Assembly (NCBI RefSeq): GCF_004119455.1
Contig: NZ_NRQT01000002.1
Location: forward strand, 7,501-71,500
DNA: 64,000 bases
Origin: Chryseobacterium sp. CH25
Lineage (GTDB): Bacteria; Bacteroidota; Bacteroidia; Flavobacteriales; Weeksellaceae
Direction of reading: 5' to 3'
Shown here: positions 53,661 through 63,444 of the stretch, one piece after another
Numbering within the stretch: the first letter of the stretch is position 1
Layout: the number at the start of each line of letters is the position of its first letter
Position numbers and translations under genes: made by a program
Notes under the pieces: model-generated
Told to the model about the DNA's origin: nothing
Database searches by the model: none
Seen by the model: only the letters and a program-made list of their open reading frames with translations

Positions 53661-54541
53661 TTATTTCCGATAGCATACAATAGCTCCGTTTTCAAAATAA
53701 TAATCAGAACCAAATAGTTCTTCTGCGTAGATTTCTGGTAGAAAATAGAAATGAATCTTATTTTCCTTCTGATATTGTTCAAATTCTTTTTTGTGATTTC
53801 TTCACCATCCAGAAAATAAATGAAGTCATTATTTTTAGGAATAAAAGGTAATTTTTTTGCCTGATCTAAATTTAGACTCAGTGTATTATCATCTTTAATA
53901 TGCCTTTTATTAACAAAGAAGAAGTATTTATTTGCATTTAATTCTCCATTCTGAGGATCTGTTCTTTCAAAAACAAATATATTGCTCAGCCTGAGATCAT
54001 CTGCAGGAATATTGATATGGTTTTTAAATGCATAAGCGGATGTAAACTTTTTAGAAGGGGGTAAGAATTGTAATAAACTGATACTGGATGAGGTTTCCAG
54101 TATCTCCTGAAGGTTTTATTTCCAGTTTTCTGATCACTGCAGGTTCAGGATAAACATAATCTTCACTCTTCGGTTTGAGAGCAATCATTACCATTCCCTG
54201 AATCTCACGGGTTACTAAAGTATCAATTTTCTTTTTTTGTGCATTGAGATTGGATGTAAATAAAATGGATAGGAAGATTCCACCGGCTATTTTTCTAAAA
54301 GGGAAATGGAAAAAATGGTATTGGGTTTCTGTTTTTTCTTCCGGAATATATAATCGATGAGGTTGGATTCTCCCACAGATGGATGAGTTGGATTGCAATA
54401 AAGTTTTAATTTCATCATTTGTTTTATCCGCAAGGTCATACACTTTCTTTGAACAACGCTCACAAAGGCTTCCACCAGGAATTTCCTGCATATTTCCCGG
54501 GAAACAGAGCAAGGTTCTTTAATTTGAAATTCCTTTTTCAT
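53661..54541 (-). pseudogene. Membrane protein with N-terminal Cys motif, broken by three one-base indels (probable errors)
   Basis: Three breaks split one gene of about 293 residues. The first frame begins MKKEFQIKEPCS at 54541. An added T in the run at 54502-54504 gives VFPGNMQEIPGGSLCERCSKKVYDL, matching the Cys-rich start of a protein type I recall in Bacteroidota, which continues to FPFRKIAGGIFLSILFTS (transmembrane). One G removed from the run at 54057-54061 gives ITILTPSKKFTSAYAFKNHIN instead of a stop. One T added to 53787-53792 gives KKEFEQYQKENKIHFYFLPEIYAEELFG to the stop at 53661. All three are in homopolymers. Function unknown. Confidence 0.75.
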
Positions 54542-54570
54542 GAGTGTTAGTTTTGTTAGATTAAAAATAC

Positions 54571-54602
54571 AAAAAAACCTCAAAGAAATTCCTTGAGGTT
54601 TG
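54571..54602 (-). terminator. Intrinsic terminator of icmF
   Basis: On the minus strand AAACCTCAA pairs with TTGAGGTTT around a nine-base loop and is followed by seven T. It lies 29 bases after the stop codon. Confidence 0.8.
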
Positions 54603-54630
54603 AATTATAATTCTTGTAGCTAGTACCGTA

Positions 54631-57600
54631 CTACATATTTCTTCTATACTTACCGCCCACTTCAAATAAAGCATTAGTGATCTGTCCTAAAGAGCAGAAT
54701 TTAACCGCATCAATCATTACTTCAAATAAGTTTTGCTGGTTAATAGCTGCATGCTGAAGTTTTCTTAGGGCTTCTTCAGATTTTCCTTCATTAGCTTTCT
54801 GGAAGTTGTGAAGAGATTCAATCTGTGCCTGTTTTTCTTCTTCAGTAGAACGGATAACTTCTCCTGGAAGTACGGTTGGAGAACCGTCTTTTCCAAGGAA
54901 GGTGTTTACTCCGATGATTGGATATTCTCCGGTGTGCTTCAACCATTCGTAATGCATAGATTCTTCCTGTATTTTAGAACGCTGATACATGGTTTCCATA
55001 GCACCTAATACACCTCCTCTTTCAGTAATTCTGTCAAATTCTGCATAAACAGCTTCTTCCACAAGATCAGTAAGCTCTTCAATAATGAAAGATCCCTGAA
55101 GTGGGTTTTCATTTTTAGCAAGACCTAATTCTTTGTTGATAATTAACTGAATCGCCATTGCTCTTCTTACAGACTGTTCTGTAGGAGTGGTAATTGCTTC
55201 ATCATAAGCATTGGTGTGAAGAGAATTACAGTTGTCGTAGATGGCATAAAGTGCCTGAAGCGTAGTTCTGATATCGTTGAAATCAATTTCCTGTGCGTGA
55301 AGCGAACGTCCTGAAGTCTGGATGTGGTATTTCAACATCTGGCTTCTTTCGTCTGCACCATATTTCAGTTTCATAGCTTTTGCCCAAATTCTTCTTGCTA
55401 CACGTCCAATCACAGAATATTCAGGATCGATACCGTTGGAGAAGAAAAAAGATAAGTTTGGAGCAAAATCATTGATGTCCATTCCTCTTGACAGATAGTA
55501 CTCTACATAGGTAAATCCGTTTGCCAATGTGAAGGCAAGCTGAGAAACAGGATTAGCTCCAGCTTCAGCAATATGATATCCTGAAATAGAAACAGAGTAG
55601 AAGTTTCTTACTTTTTCTTTGATGAAATATTCCTGAACGTCACCCATTAGTCTTAGAGCAAATTCAGTAGAGAAGATACAGGTATTCTGAGCCTGATCCT
55701 CTTTTAAAATATCAGCCTGAACGGTACCACGAACGGTAGCAATGGTTTTAGCTTTAATGTCAGCATAAACATCAGCAGGGATAATCTCATCACCTGTTAA
55801 TCCTAAAAGCTGTAATCCTAATCCATTGTTGGATGGAGGAAGTTCACCATTATATTTTGGTCTCTCTAAACCTTTATTGTCGAATTTTTCCTTAAGCTTA
55901 GCTTCAACTTTAGCTTCTAATCCGTTTTCTTTGATGTATTTCTCAACATTCTGATCAATAGCAGCATTCATGAAGAAAGCCAGGAGCATTGGAGCAGGTC
56001 CGTTAATCGTCATGGAAACAGAAGTCAATGCATTCACTAAGTCAAATCCTGAGTATAGTTTTTTAGCATCATCCAATGTTGCAATAGAAACCCCTGCGTT
56101 ACCAATTTTACCATAGATATCTGGTGGTAAAGCTGGATCCTGCCCATATAGCGTTACTGAGTCAAATGCTGTGGATAAACGTTTTGCAGGCATTTCTGCA
56201 GATACGTAATGGAATCTTCTGTTGGTTCTTTCCGGGCCACCTTCTCCTGCAAACATCCTTGTTGGATCTTCACCTGTTCTTTTGAACGGATAGATTCCTG
56301 CAGTATAAGGGAAGCTTCCCGGAAGGTTTTCCTGACCTTTCCATTGAATCAGATCACCCCAGTCGTTATATTTTGGTAAGGCAATTTTCGGGATTCTTAA
56401 GTGAGATAAAGATTCTGTAGATGTTTCTACCTTAATCTCTTTTCCTCTTACGAAATAAGAATAAAACTCTGCGTGGAAAGCTTTTTTAGTGTCGTCCCAT
56501 GTTCTCAGGAAATCAATATTTTCCTGTTGAAGTTCCTTTTCTGCTTTTTGATATTCAGTATCTAAAGCTTCGTTGGAAATAATATTTTTAACCCCTTCAA
56601 TATGATACATTTTTCTGGCAAGCTCAGCTTGTTTCTGAACATTGGTATCATATTGTTTGTTATTTTCAACAATCTCAGAAAGGTAACGTACTCTTTTGGG
56701 TGGAATGATGGTTACTTCATCTGTAATTTCCTGTTCCACAAAAGTGTTAAGGCCCAGATCAGCAAATTTCTCATTTACTTTTGAAACCAATCTGTTGTAA
56801 AGTTCTGTAGTTCCGTGGTCGTTAAACTGAGAAGCCTTTGTAGCGTATACTGGCATATCCTCTAATGGGCTTTCCCATAGAAGGTGGTTTCTCTGGAACT
56901 GTTTTCTTACTGCCTGAAGGGCATCAAGAGCTCCGCGTTTATCAGACTTGTTTAACGCAACGAGGTCAGCATAATCTAACATATCAATTTTTTCCAGCTG
57001 AGTAGAGGCACCATATTCAGGAGTCATTACATACATAGAAACATCTGCAAAGTCAGAAACTTCTGATCCTGATTGTCCAATTCCTGAAGTTTCAAGGATG
57101 ATAACATCTGGATGAGCCAATTTCAGTACATTTAATGCTGAATGAATGAACGGAGAAACCGAAACGTTGTTCTCTCTTGTTGCCATTGAACGCATATAAA
57201 CTCTAGGGTCATTAATGGCATTCATACGGATTCTGTCTCCAAGGAGAGCACCTCCTGTTTTCTTTTTAGAAGGGTCAATAGAGATGATCGCAATTTTTTT
57301 ATCAGTGTTGGAACGCAGGAAACGTCTTACCAATTCATCCGTTAAAGATGATTTTCCGGCACCTCCTGTTCCTGTAATACCAATGATCGGAATATTTAAA
57401 TCTTTTGATTTTTCGTCAATTGCCTTTACCAATTCAGGTTTTTCATCTGAAAAGTTTTCAACAGCAGAGATAATTCTGGCAATACTTGTTGAGTTTTCAA
57501 AACTGATTGAATTCAGGTCTTCTGCTGTAACTTCTTTTCCTGTAGCAAAATCTGATCTGTTTACCAGGTCATCAATCATTCCCTGAAGTCCCAGTTCACG

Positions 57601-57978
57601 GCCGTCATCCGGTGAATAAATTCTATCGATTCCATAAGACATTAAGTCTTTAATCTCTTCCGGAAGGATCACACCACCACCACCACCAAAAATTTTGATC
57701 TGTGGAGAGTTTTTTTCTCTTAAAAGGTCATAGATATATTTGAAATATTCATTGTGACCACCCTGATATGAAGTTAATGCAATGGCATTGGCATCTTCCT
57801 GGATCGCTGTGTTTACAACTTCCTCTGCTGATTTGTCATGTCCTAAGTGAATCACTTCACATCCAGTTCCCTGAATGACACGACGCATAATATTGATCGC
57901 AGCATCATGTCCGTCAAACAATGACGCAGCTGTTACGATTCTTACCTTGTTGGTTGGAGTATATTTTTGGGTTTCCAT
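54631..57978 (-). CDS. icmF: Fused isobutyryl-CoA/acyl-CoA mutase with GTPase chaperone
   Basis: A 1115-residue protein in the known IcmF order. Residues about 1-145 form the B12-binding domain ([11 protein letters not shown], 21-30, with the base-off His ligand). About 195-410 form the MeaB-like G-protein chaperone: [16 protein letters not shown] (P-loop), [18 protein letters not shown] and [11 protein letters not shown] (NKxD). About 520-1115 form the mutase barrel ([52 protein letters not shown]). It interconverts isobutyryl-CoA and n-butyryl-CoA, or pivalyl/isovaleryl-CoA, using adenosylcobalamin, and repairs itself with GTP. No cobalamin transport gene lies near. It is single, with a terminator after it. 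Confidence 0.94.
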   Translation of the reverse strand: METQKYTPTNKVRIVTAASLFDGHDAAINIMRRVIQGTGCEVIHLGHDKSAEEVVNTAIQEDANAIALTSYQGGHNEYFKYIYDLLREKNSPQIKIFGGGGGVILPEEIKDLMSYGIDRIYSPDDGRELGLQGMIDDLVNRSDFATGKEVTAEDLNSISFENSTSIARIISAVENFSDEKPELVKAIDEKSKDLNIPIIGITGTGGAGKSSLTDELVRRFLRSNTDKKIAIISIDPSKKKTGGALLGDRIRMNAINDPRVYMRSMATRENNVSVSPFIHSALNVLKLAHPDVIILETSGIGQSGSEVSDFADVSMYVMTPEYGASTQLEKIDMLDYADLVALNKSDKRGALDALQAVRKQFQRNHLLWESPLEDMPVYATKASQFNDHGTTELYNRLVSKVNEKFADLGLNTFVEQEITDEVTIIPPKRVRYLSEIVENNKQYDTNVQKQAELARKMYHIEGVKNIISNEALDTEYQKAEKELQQENIDFLRTWDDTKKAFHAEFYSYFVRGKEIKVETSTESLSHLRIPKIALPKYNDWGDLIQWKGQENLPGSFPYTAGIYPFKRTGEDPTRMFAGEGGPERTNRRFHYVSAEMPAKRLSTAFDSVTLYGQDPALPPDIYGKIGNAGVSIATLDDAKKLYSGFDLVNALTSVSMTINGPAPMLLAFFMNAAIDQNVEKYIKENGLEAKVEAKLKEKFDNKGLERPKYNGELPPSNNGLGLQLLGLTGDEIIPADVYADIKAKTIATVRGTVQADILKEDQAQNTCIFSTEFALRLMGDVQEYFIKEKVRNFYSVSISGYHIAEAGANPVSQLAFTLANGFTYVEYYLSRGMDINDFAPNLSFFFSNGIDPEYSVIGRVARRIWAKAMKLKYGADERSQMLKYHIQTSGRSLHAQEIDFNDIRTTLQALYAIYDNCNSLHTNAYDEAITTPTEQSVRRAMAIQLIINKELGLAKNENPLQGSFIIEELTDLVEEAVYAEFDRITERGGVLGAMETMYQRSKIQEESMHYEWLKHTGEYPIIGVNTFLGKDGSPTVLPGEVIRSTEEEKQAQIESLHNFQKANEGKSEEALRKLQHAAINQQNLFEVMIDAVKFCSLGQITNALFEVGGKYRRNM

Positions 57979-58209
57979 AAAAATTCTAGAAAGTTTCTAA
58001 GTTTTCAAATATAATAATAAAAAAAGAACCTTGTGTTTGAATTTATAGTATTGATTATTAACTTATTAAAATGGGTTATTTAATAAAATGTCTCCACTTT
58101 TAGGTTTGAGAATTTGAAAGAGTAATGGTTCGGTAGTTACAGAATTAAAAACGACTTGCAGATTTCGTTTAGAAATTGATATATCCATAGTTTCTCAAAT
58201 TAAAATCTC

Positions 58210-58217
58210 TACTTTTG
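58210..58217 (+). promoter_or_regulatory. Possible -7 promoter element before the 58235 gene
   Basis: TACTTTTG lies 17 bases before the ATG and fits TAnnTTTG. No TTG was seen at the usual distance. Confidence 0.4.
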
Positions 58218-58234
58218 CACCATATTTTACAGTC

Positions 58235-58567
58235 ATGCAAAAAGCCCTGATATATTTCGCGTTGGGAACCGTAGTAAGCTTCCTAATCAATTACTTCTTT
58301 TTAAGTTCAGATAATATTGGACTGGAATTTTATTATGCCATTGCCTTCGGAGCTGCGTGGGGTGTTGCTTATTATTTGGATACGCCGGATATTGCACTGC
58401 CTAAAAAACTGGGACTGTCTTTTATAGTGATGGCTATTCTTGTTTTTATAGGCACTTTAATTTTTAAACTTGAGCTGGCTATTCCATCCATTTTGAAATT
58501 TTCTATGGTGTTTGTAGCCTATTATGTAATAGCAAGCTTCAGGGCAACTAAGTCATTAAGAAAATAA
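58235..58567 (+). CDS. Small multi-pass membrane protein of unknown function
   Basis: A 110-residue very hydrophobic protein with about four membrane segments (about 4-22, 31-48, 60-78 and 85-100). The start is ATG at 58235 with a TACTTTTG element upstream, and a bidirectional terminator follows. No domain was recognised. Confidence 0.7.
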   Translation: MQKALIYFALGTVVSFLINYFFLSSDNIGLEFYYAIAFGAAWGVAYYLDTPDIALPKKLGLSFIVMAILVFIGTLIFKLELAIPSILKFSMVFVAYYVIASFRATKSLRK

Positions 58568-58570
58568 AAT

Positions 58571-58606
58571 AAATAAGGCTGTCAAATTTGACAGCCTTAT
58601 TTATTA
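58571..58606. terminator. Bidirectional intrinsic terminator
   Basis: AAATAAGGCTGTCAA pairs with TTGACAGCCTTATTT around AT, with A and T runs on both sides. It ends both the 58235 gene and the convergent DUF3667 gene. Confidence 0.88.
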
Positions 58607-58607
58607 T

Positions 58608-59731
58608 TTAGTGAAGCATTAGAAAACTTACTACGGCCAATCCGGTAACTAAGAATGTAAATGCAATCAGATTTAAGAAGAATATAATACCACCAATGAT
58701 GATGCTTACCATACCATGGGATTTGTAAACCCTACGATGTGCAATAAAAAAATAGATAAGAGCATATACTAGAATTATAATCATAGCAAACACTATTATA
58801 GGATTAAAGAATGCGTAATCAGCTAATACATTCGTGAGCTTAAGTAAAATTCCTAAAATTAAAATACTGACTAATAGGAAAGAAAAATAATGCAAGGTAA
58901 AAATACCATGATCAAAATACCACCATTTCTTTTTCTTGTGGAATATCCATAAAAAGAATGCAAATACGGGAAGATAAATAAATAGAGCTTTCGGAAGATT
59001 ATGAAATGATGTTTGTACCAGATTTCTCAGAATATCTCCTTTTTTAACCCCTTCTTCCTTAAGTTTAAAGAATTTATGAGCAAAAGGATCATTGATAAAA
59101 CTAAAGATATTTTTTTATTGGCTGTTCCTCTATCATATTCCTCTTGAGTTTTATATCCTAAAACACCTGAATCATCAGCTATTTTATTGTTGGTATCCAT
59201 TGTGCTTATAAGACCTTCTTCAAAGCTGTCTGCCTTCAGCGAGTCTTGTATATAAACTTGTGCTTTATTGAGTTTTGTAATTTTTGCTGAGTCTTTTGAA
59301 TTTGTTTTTTCTGCTTCAATGCCTTTAATGATGTTTTGTACAACTTGTTTTTTCGGAGGATTGGCTGATGCTCCATTGTGTTCATCTTTCCCTTTATCAC
59401 CATAATTAATATTGAAAGGAGGAAACAGTGCAAATAGGAAAAATGTAATAAAACTGACGAAAATATAAAGTTTTACAGGAGGTACGAACGTTTGTCTCTT
59501 TCCTTCAAGGTAAGTGTTTGTCAGTTTACCGGGTTTAAATAACAGATTTTTTACGGTTCCCCAAAACTGACCATCATAATGAGTAAAATCTTCAATAAAA
59601 TGGGTGAAGAGGAAATAGAAAGGTTGTCTGCGTTCAGTATTTTCCTGTCCGCAATGAGGGCAGAATCTTTCTTCTACTTGATGCCCGCAGTTCAGGCAGG
59701 TTTTGTCTTCTCGGATCTTTCCGTGGCTCAT
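58608..59731 (-). pseudogene. DUF3667 family membrane protein, frameshifted once (probable sequence error)
   Basis: The first frame (59731 downward) has a DUF3667-type zinc ribbon, CLNCGHQVEERFCPHCGQEN, then YFLFTHFIEDFTHYDGQFWG and TFVPPVKLYIFVSFITFFLF. It breaks after GTANKK at the A7/T7 run at 59110-59116. One extra A gives KKNIFSFINDPFAHKFFKLKEEGVKKGDILRNL and an open frame to the stop at 58608, with four or more membrane helices (SFLLVSILILGILL to FLVTGLAVVSFLMLH). The whole protein is then about 374 residues, which fits the family. Function unknown. Confidence 0.82.
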
Positions 59732-60219
59732 GGTACTTGTTTGTGAGACAAAGATAAATATTTCAGGAAATAAATAACGATATCAATAATCTTTTGAAGA
59801 AATCTTTAAAGAAAAATTAAAATTGAAGAACAATTAGTCGTAAAAGAGGAGTAGTAGATTATCCAGTGATGTCTTTTTAATGAATATAAAGAGACTGTAT
59901 ATTAGGTATAGTCAGAAATAAACAGAAAAAAAACTTTTGCAGAAAATTTTAGTAAAAGGCAATAAAGAAAGAGTTGAGGGAAGAAACTCTTGCTTTATCA
60001 TCTCTGTGTTTTCAGAACCTTCTAAACGTTTTTTTTCATCGCCACAACATTTTACAAGTTTTATGCCAAAAATATAAATAGTGTTAAAATCTATTGCTAG
60101 AGGGTTGATTATCCGATATTTTATAGATTAAATGAAATATGTTTTTGGGTTACGAAAATAATTTGTACCTTTGCACACCCTTTTAGGGGTAAATTATGTT
60201 TAATCTTTAACTAAAACGT
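59732..60219. other. Intergenic region with the rplM promoter and leader
   Basis: No gene was found in 488 bases. The right-hand part carries a promoter (60145-60173) and the start of the ribosomal leader. The left part is AT-rich, with no repeat or ORF of note. Confidence 0.6.
60145..60173 (+). promoter_or_regulatory. Bacteroidota-type promoter of the rplM-rpsI unit
   Basis: TTG (60145-60147), 18 bases, TACCTTTG (60166-60173): a close fit to TTG-N18/19-TAnnTTTG. Just downstream, ACCCTTTTAGGGGT (60177-60190) may form a small hairpin in the leader. Confidence 0.75.
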
Positions 60220-60675
60220 GTGAATACATTAAGTTACAAAACTGTTTCAGCGAACAAAGCTACTGCTAATAAAGAATGGGTTGTGGTAGACGCTGAAGGA
60301 CAGCCGTTAGGAAGACTAGCTTCTACGGTTGCAAAGATTTTGAGAGGTAAGCACAAAACGAACTTTACACCTCACGTAGATTGTGGTGATAACGTAATCG
60401 TTTTGAATGCTGGGAAAATTACACTTTCCGGAAACAAGTGGGCTGATAAGACTTATATCTGGCATACAGGATACCCTGGTGGACAGAAGTCTATGACTGC
60501 GGCTGAACTTCAAAAGAAAGATTCTTTAAAGGTATTAGAGAAATCTGTAAAAGGTATGTTGCCTAAAAACAGATTAGGTGCTGCTATCCTTAAGAACCTT
60601 TATTTATATGAAGGAACTGAGCACAAACATGAAGCTCAACAGCCTAAAACAATTAATGTTAACGAATTTAAATAA
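60220..60675 (+). CDS. rplM: Ribosomal protein uL13
   Basis: A 151-residue protein; NTLSYKTVSANKATANKEWVVVDAEGQPLGRLASTVAKILRGK is the L13 N-terminus and the length is normal. The start is GTG at 60220, since no ATG is present before the conserved region. Weak start codons are sometimes used in autoregulated ribosomal genes. It is 6 bases from rpsI, the conserved L13-S9 pair. Confidence 0.97.
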   Translation: MNTLSYKTVSANKATANKEWVVVDAEGQPLGRLASTVAKILRGKHKTNFTPHVDCGDNVIVLNAGKITLSGNKWADKTYIWHTGYPGGQKSMTAAELQKKDSLKVLEKSVKGMLPKNRLGAAILKNLYLYEGTEHKHEAQQPKTINVNEFK

Positions 60676-60681
60676 TTAATT

Positions 60682-61068
60682 ATGTCTATAGTTCACAAAA
60701 TCGGAAGAAGAAAAACTTCTGTAGCAAGAGTTTATGTAAGACCAGGTTCTGGAAACATTACAGTAAACGGTAAAGATGCTAAAGAATATTTCTCTACAGA
60801 CGTGATGGTTTACAAATTAAACCAACCGTTCATCCTTTCTGAGACTGTTGGTCAGTATGACGTTACCGTAAACGTATTCGGTGGTGGTAATACAGGTCAG
60901 GCAGAAGCTATCAGATTAGGTATTTCTAGAGCTTTATGCGAAATCAACGCTGAGTTCAGATTAGCATTAAAGCCAGCTGGTTTACTTACAAGAGACGCAA
61001 GAATGGTGGAAAGAAAGAAGCCAGGTCAGAAAAAAGCAAGAAAGAGATTCCAATTCTCAAAACGTTAA
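60682..61068 (+). CDS. rpsI: Ribosomal protein uS9
   Basis: A 128-residue protein with the conserved N-terminus [18 protein letters not shown] and the basic C-terminal tail [17 protein letters not shown] that contacts P-site tRNA. It follows rplM by 6 bases and is likely cotranscribed. Gap of 207 bases to rpsB downstream. Confidence 0.98.
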   Translation: MSIVHKIGRRKTSVARVYVRPGSGNITVNGKDAKEYFSTDVMVYKLNQPFILSETVGQYDVTVNVFGGGNTGQAEAIRLGISRALCEINAEFRLALKPAGLLTRDARMVERKKPGQKKARKRFQFSKR

Positions 61069-61080
61069 GATTTCTTGTTG

Positions 61081-61175
61081 GCGAATGGCTTATGGCTATT
61101 GGCTACAGAAATGTACTACATTTTATTTAAACTTAATCTCGGCGAAAAGCCTATTGCTAAAAGCGAAAAGCAGAC
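61081..61175. repeat. Imperfect tandem/inverted GGCTATTGGCT-like sequence between rpsI and rpsB
   Basis: GCGAATGGCTTATGGCTATTGGCTA at 61081 onward and AAAGCCTATTGCTAAAAGCG at about 61144 onward are short repeats of a similar heptad in opposite orientation. They lie in a 207-base non-coding gap inside an otherwise compact ribosomal protein region. Function unknown. Confidence 0.4.
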
Positions 61176-61275
61176 CGCCAATTGCCCGTTACGTTTAGCA
61201 TCCAAACGCTTCTCCCATCTAAAGAAGTTGTTGATTGTTTAAAAGACGGAAAGTAAACTAACAAAAACAGAAAAC

Positions 61276-62037
61276 ATGGCAAAAGCAAATGTAAAAGACC
61301 TTTTAGAGGCTGGCGTACACTTCGGTCACATGACTAGAAAGTGGAACCCAAATATGGCTCCATACATTTTTATGGAGAAGAACGGTATTCACATTGTAGA
61401 CTTACATAAAACAGCAGTTAAATTAGATGAGGCGTGCAGCGCTTTAGAAAAATTAACTTCTGCAGGTAAAAAAGTTCTTTTCGTAGCTACTAAGAAGCAA
61501 GCGAAAGAAGTAGTTGCAAAACACGCTTCTGAACTTAATATGCCTTATATTACAGAAAGATGGCCAGGTGGTATGTTAACGAACTTCGTTACTATCAGAA
61601 AGGCGGTAAAGAAGATGAACTCTATCGACAAAATGAAAAAAGACGGTACGTTCGAAACTTTATCTAAAAAAGAAAGATTACAAGTTGACAGACAAAGAGC
61701 TAACCTAGAGAAGAACTTAGGTTCTATCGCTGACATGGTTAGACTTCCATCTGCTGTATTTGTAGTTGACATCTTAAGAGAACACATCGCGGTAACTGAA
61801 GCTAAGAAACTTGGTATTCCAGTTTTCGGTATCGTTGATACAAACTCTGACCCTAGAAAAGTTGACTTCGTTATCCCAGGAAACGATGATGCTTCTAAGT
61901 CTATTGATATGATCCTTAGCGTAGTTTCTGAATCTATCAAAGAAGGTCAGTCTCAAAGAAAAGCTGATAAAGAAAAATCTAAAGAAGAAGGAGAAAAAGT
62001 ATCTGCTGATACAGATGCTGATTTCGATGCAGAATAA
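61276..62037 (+). CDS. rpsB: Ribosomal protein uS2
   Basis: A 253-residue protein with the S2 pattern (DLLEAGVHFGHMTRKWNPNMAPYIF, TERWPGGMLTNFVTIR, VFVVDILREHIAVTEAKKLGIPVFGIVDTNSDP). It ends in a charged, flexible tail (QSQRKADKEKSKEEGEKVSAD) found in many Bacteroidota S2 proteins. A terminator follows and no tsf (elongation factor Ts) gene comes after it, although rpsB-tsf is a very common pair. Confidence 0.97.
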   Translation: MAKANVKDLLEAGVHFGHMTRKWNPNMAPYIFMEKNGIHIVDLHKTAVKLDEACSALEKLTSAGKKVLFVATKKQAKEVVAKHASELNMPYITERWPGGMLTNFVTIRKAVKKMNSIDKMKKDGTFETLSKKERLQVDRQRANLEKNLGSIADMVRLPSAVFVVDILREHIAVTEAKKLGIPVFGIVDTNSDPRKVDFVIPGNDDASKSIDMILSVVSESIKEGQSQRKADKEKSKEEGEKVSADTDADFDAE

Positions 62038-62059
62038 TTAAAGATTTTCTTTAATATAG

Positions 62060-62099
62060 GAAAAACGCTGGATTTAGATCCAGCGTTTTTTGTTTTTAT
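62060..62099 (+). terminator. Intrinsic terminator of rpsB
   Basis: AAAAACGCTGGAT pairs with ATCCAGCGTTTTT around a short loop, followed by TGTTTTTA. It lies 23 bases after the stop. Confidence 0.9.
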
Positions 62100-62108
62100 A
62101 TAGGGTTT

Positions 62109-62133
62109 CGCAGATCTTGCCGATAACGCAGAT
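62109..62133. repeat. CGCAGAT direct repeat
   Basis: CGCAGAT occurs twice, 17 bases apart, in CGCAGATCTTGCCGATAACG and the following CGCAGAT. It is related to the AATCTGCG repeat at 25598-25626 (complement). Intergenic. Confidence 0.4.
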
Positions 62134-62256
62134 TAATAAGACGTTTTATAACCCCATACAAGCCCAATAGAGATTTTAAATAATCGTTTTGATGTTCTCT
62201 AGTTGGTAAAATGTATAAGCTATAAGAAGATAAGATTAATTACATTTAAATATTAA

Positions 62257-62290
62257 AAAACTCTCACAGATCACTGTGAGAGTTTTGTCT
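62257..62290 (-). terminator. Intrinsic terminator of the DUF6759-pair transcript
   Basis: AAAACTCTCACAG pairs with CTGTGAGAGTTTT around a four-base loop, flanked by A and T tracts. It lies immediately beyond the stop of the 62292 gene on the minus strand. Confidence 0.82.
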
Positions 62291-62291
62291 T

Positions 62292-62729
62292 TTAATTAGT
62301 TACTTTGATATTGTATGAACTTGTAATATACTTTGTAGATTGATAAGATGAGTTACAAAGCATTCCTGATAATCTGTAGCTTTGGTTTTTTGGAACCATA
62401 ACAGCTCCAATTTTCCCTGCACCGATTGGAACCTTTTTAAAATATCCGTTTCCACTAATAGTAAGTACCATATTGCAACGAGATGCATTCTCTACCGAAA
62501 GGGAGGTTTTCGGATTAGTTGGATCTGCTTCATTAAGAAGATCTGTAAGAACTTCGGCTGTTTCTGATTTGTAAGTCTTCATCAGTTCATTATATTCTCG
62601 CTCTGTATTAGCTGCATTGCCACCACCAGAATTGGTAGGGTAGGGATTTCTAATTGGATAACCACCATAATTGACACTACAGCTGGTAAGGATCATTGAA
62701 ATCCCGGTAAGAACTAATAGCTTTTTCAT
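62292..62729 (-). CDS. Lipoprotein, DUF6759-like, shorter paralogue
   Basis: A 145-residue lipoprotein with signal MKKLLVLTGISMILTSC. A region at about 60-140 has NASRCNMVLTISGNGYFKKVPIGAG and SYRLSGMLCNSSYQSTKYI, with a Cys pair spaced about 40 residues apart. This is homologous to the end of the product upstream (62736-63425). I recall it as DUF6759. The function is unknown. The two genes are 6 bases apart. Confidence 0.78.
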   Translation of the reverse strand: MKKLLVLTGISMILTSCSVNYGGYPIRNPYPTNSGGGNAANTEREYNELMKTYKSETAEVLTDLLNEADPTNPKTSLSVENASRCNMVLTISGNGYFKKVPIGAGKIGAVMVPKNQSYRLSGMLCNSSYQSTKYITSSYNIKVTN

Positions 62730-62735
62730 ACCCTT

Positions 62736-63425
62736 TTATTTTTTTGCTTTTCTTTTTTTTAATGGTTTTTCAGGTAGAGCCCCTTTTGTTGAAGCCTGTT
62801 GAGCCATTGGCTGACCTGGATTGTTTATTGTTACAAATATACTTCTTTTTATATCTTTCTGAGAGAAGTACTTCATATCACAAACGTTACTGTTCAGGGT
62901 ATAAGAACCCTTATTCACTATAATGAAGTTTTCTCCGTGTGCAGGAACAGCGAGGTTGTAATACTCTTTTCCTTCTATCCGGAGAACGATATTACAGTCT
63001 GAATTATTCTTAAATAAAAGAATAGATTCTTTTTTCGTAAGGTCCTCATTAAGCATTGTATTCAGAAGCTGTTCTGTCTTTTTCCTATGTTCTGCAGATG
63101 TTTCGGCAATTAAACGCTTAAATTCTTCCGCTTCATTAGAGTTGGGATCATTCATTGCATTTTTTGGAATATCAGTAATAACAGGTCTTGATTGCATGGG
63201 TTTAGCTGTACGTGCTCCTTTAGTCCATTCGGAGTTTTTTAGAGCAATAAGCTTAGGTTTCAGCACACTTTTTTTAGGATCGTCAGGGTGTGCGGTCTTA
63301 AGATATTCTTCAATTTCCTTGATATTTGTGCTTTTTAAAATGTCTTTACTGCTTTTCTGAGCGTACGTAAAGCCTGGGGTAAGGAAAGTGAAAAATAAAA
63401 TCGTCAAAATTTTTTTTTTCATCAA
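62736..63425 (-). CDS. Exported DUF6759-like protein, longer paralogue
   Basis: A 229-residue protein with signal peptide MMKKKILTILFFTFLTPGFTYAQ; an ATG one codon downstream is an alternative start. The N-terminal half is charged and helical (IEEYLKTAHPDDPKKSV, FKRLIAETSAEHRKKTEQLL). The C-terminal half has NNSDCNIVLRIEGKEYYNLAVPAHGENF and SYTLNSNVCDMKYFSQKDI, matching the next gene. It ends in a basic tail (KPLKKRKAKK). The two paralogues probably act together. No function is known to me. Confidence 0.78.
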   Translation of the reverse strand: MMKKKILTILFFTFLTPGFTYAQKSSKDILKSTNIKEIEEYLKTAHPDDPKKSVLKPKLIALKNSEWTKGARTAKPMQSRPVITDIPKNAMNDPNSNEAEEFKRLIAETSAEHRKKTEQLLNTMLNEDLTKKESILLFKNNSDCNIVLRIEGKEYYNLAVPAHGENFIIVNKGSYTLNSNVCDMKYFSQKDIKRSIFVTINNPGQPMAQQASTKGALPEKPLKKRKAKK

Positions 63426-63444
63426 TAGTGTTTAGTTTATTTCA

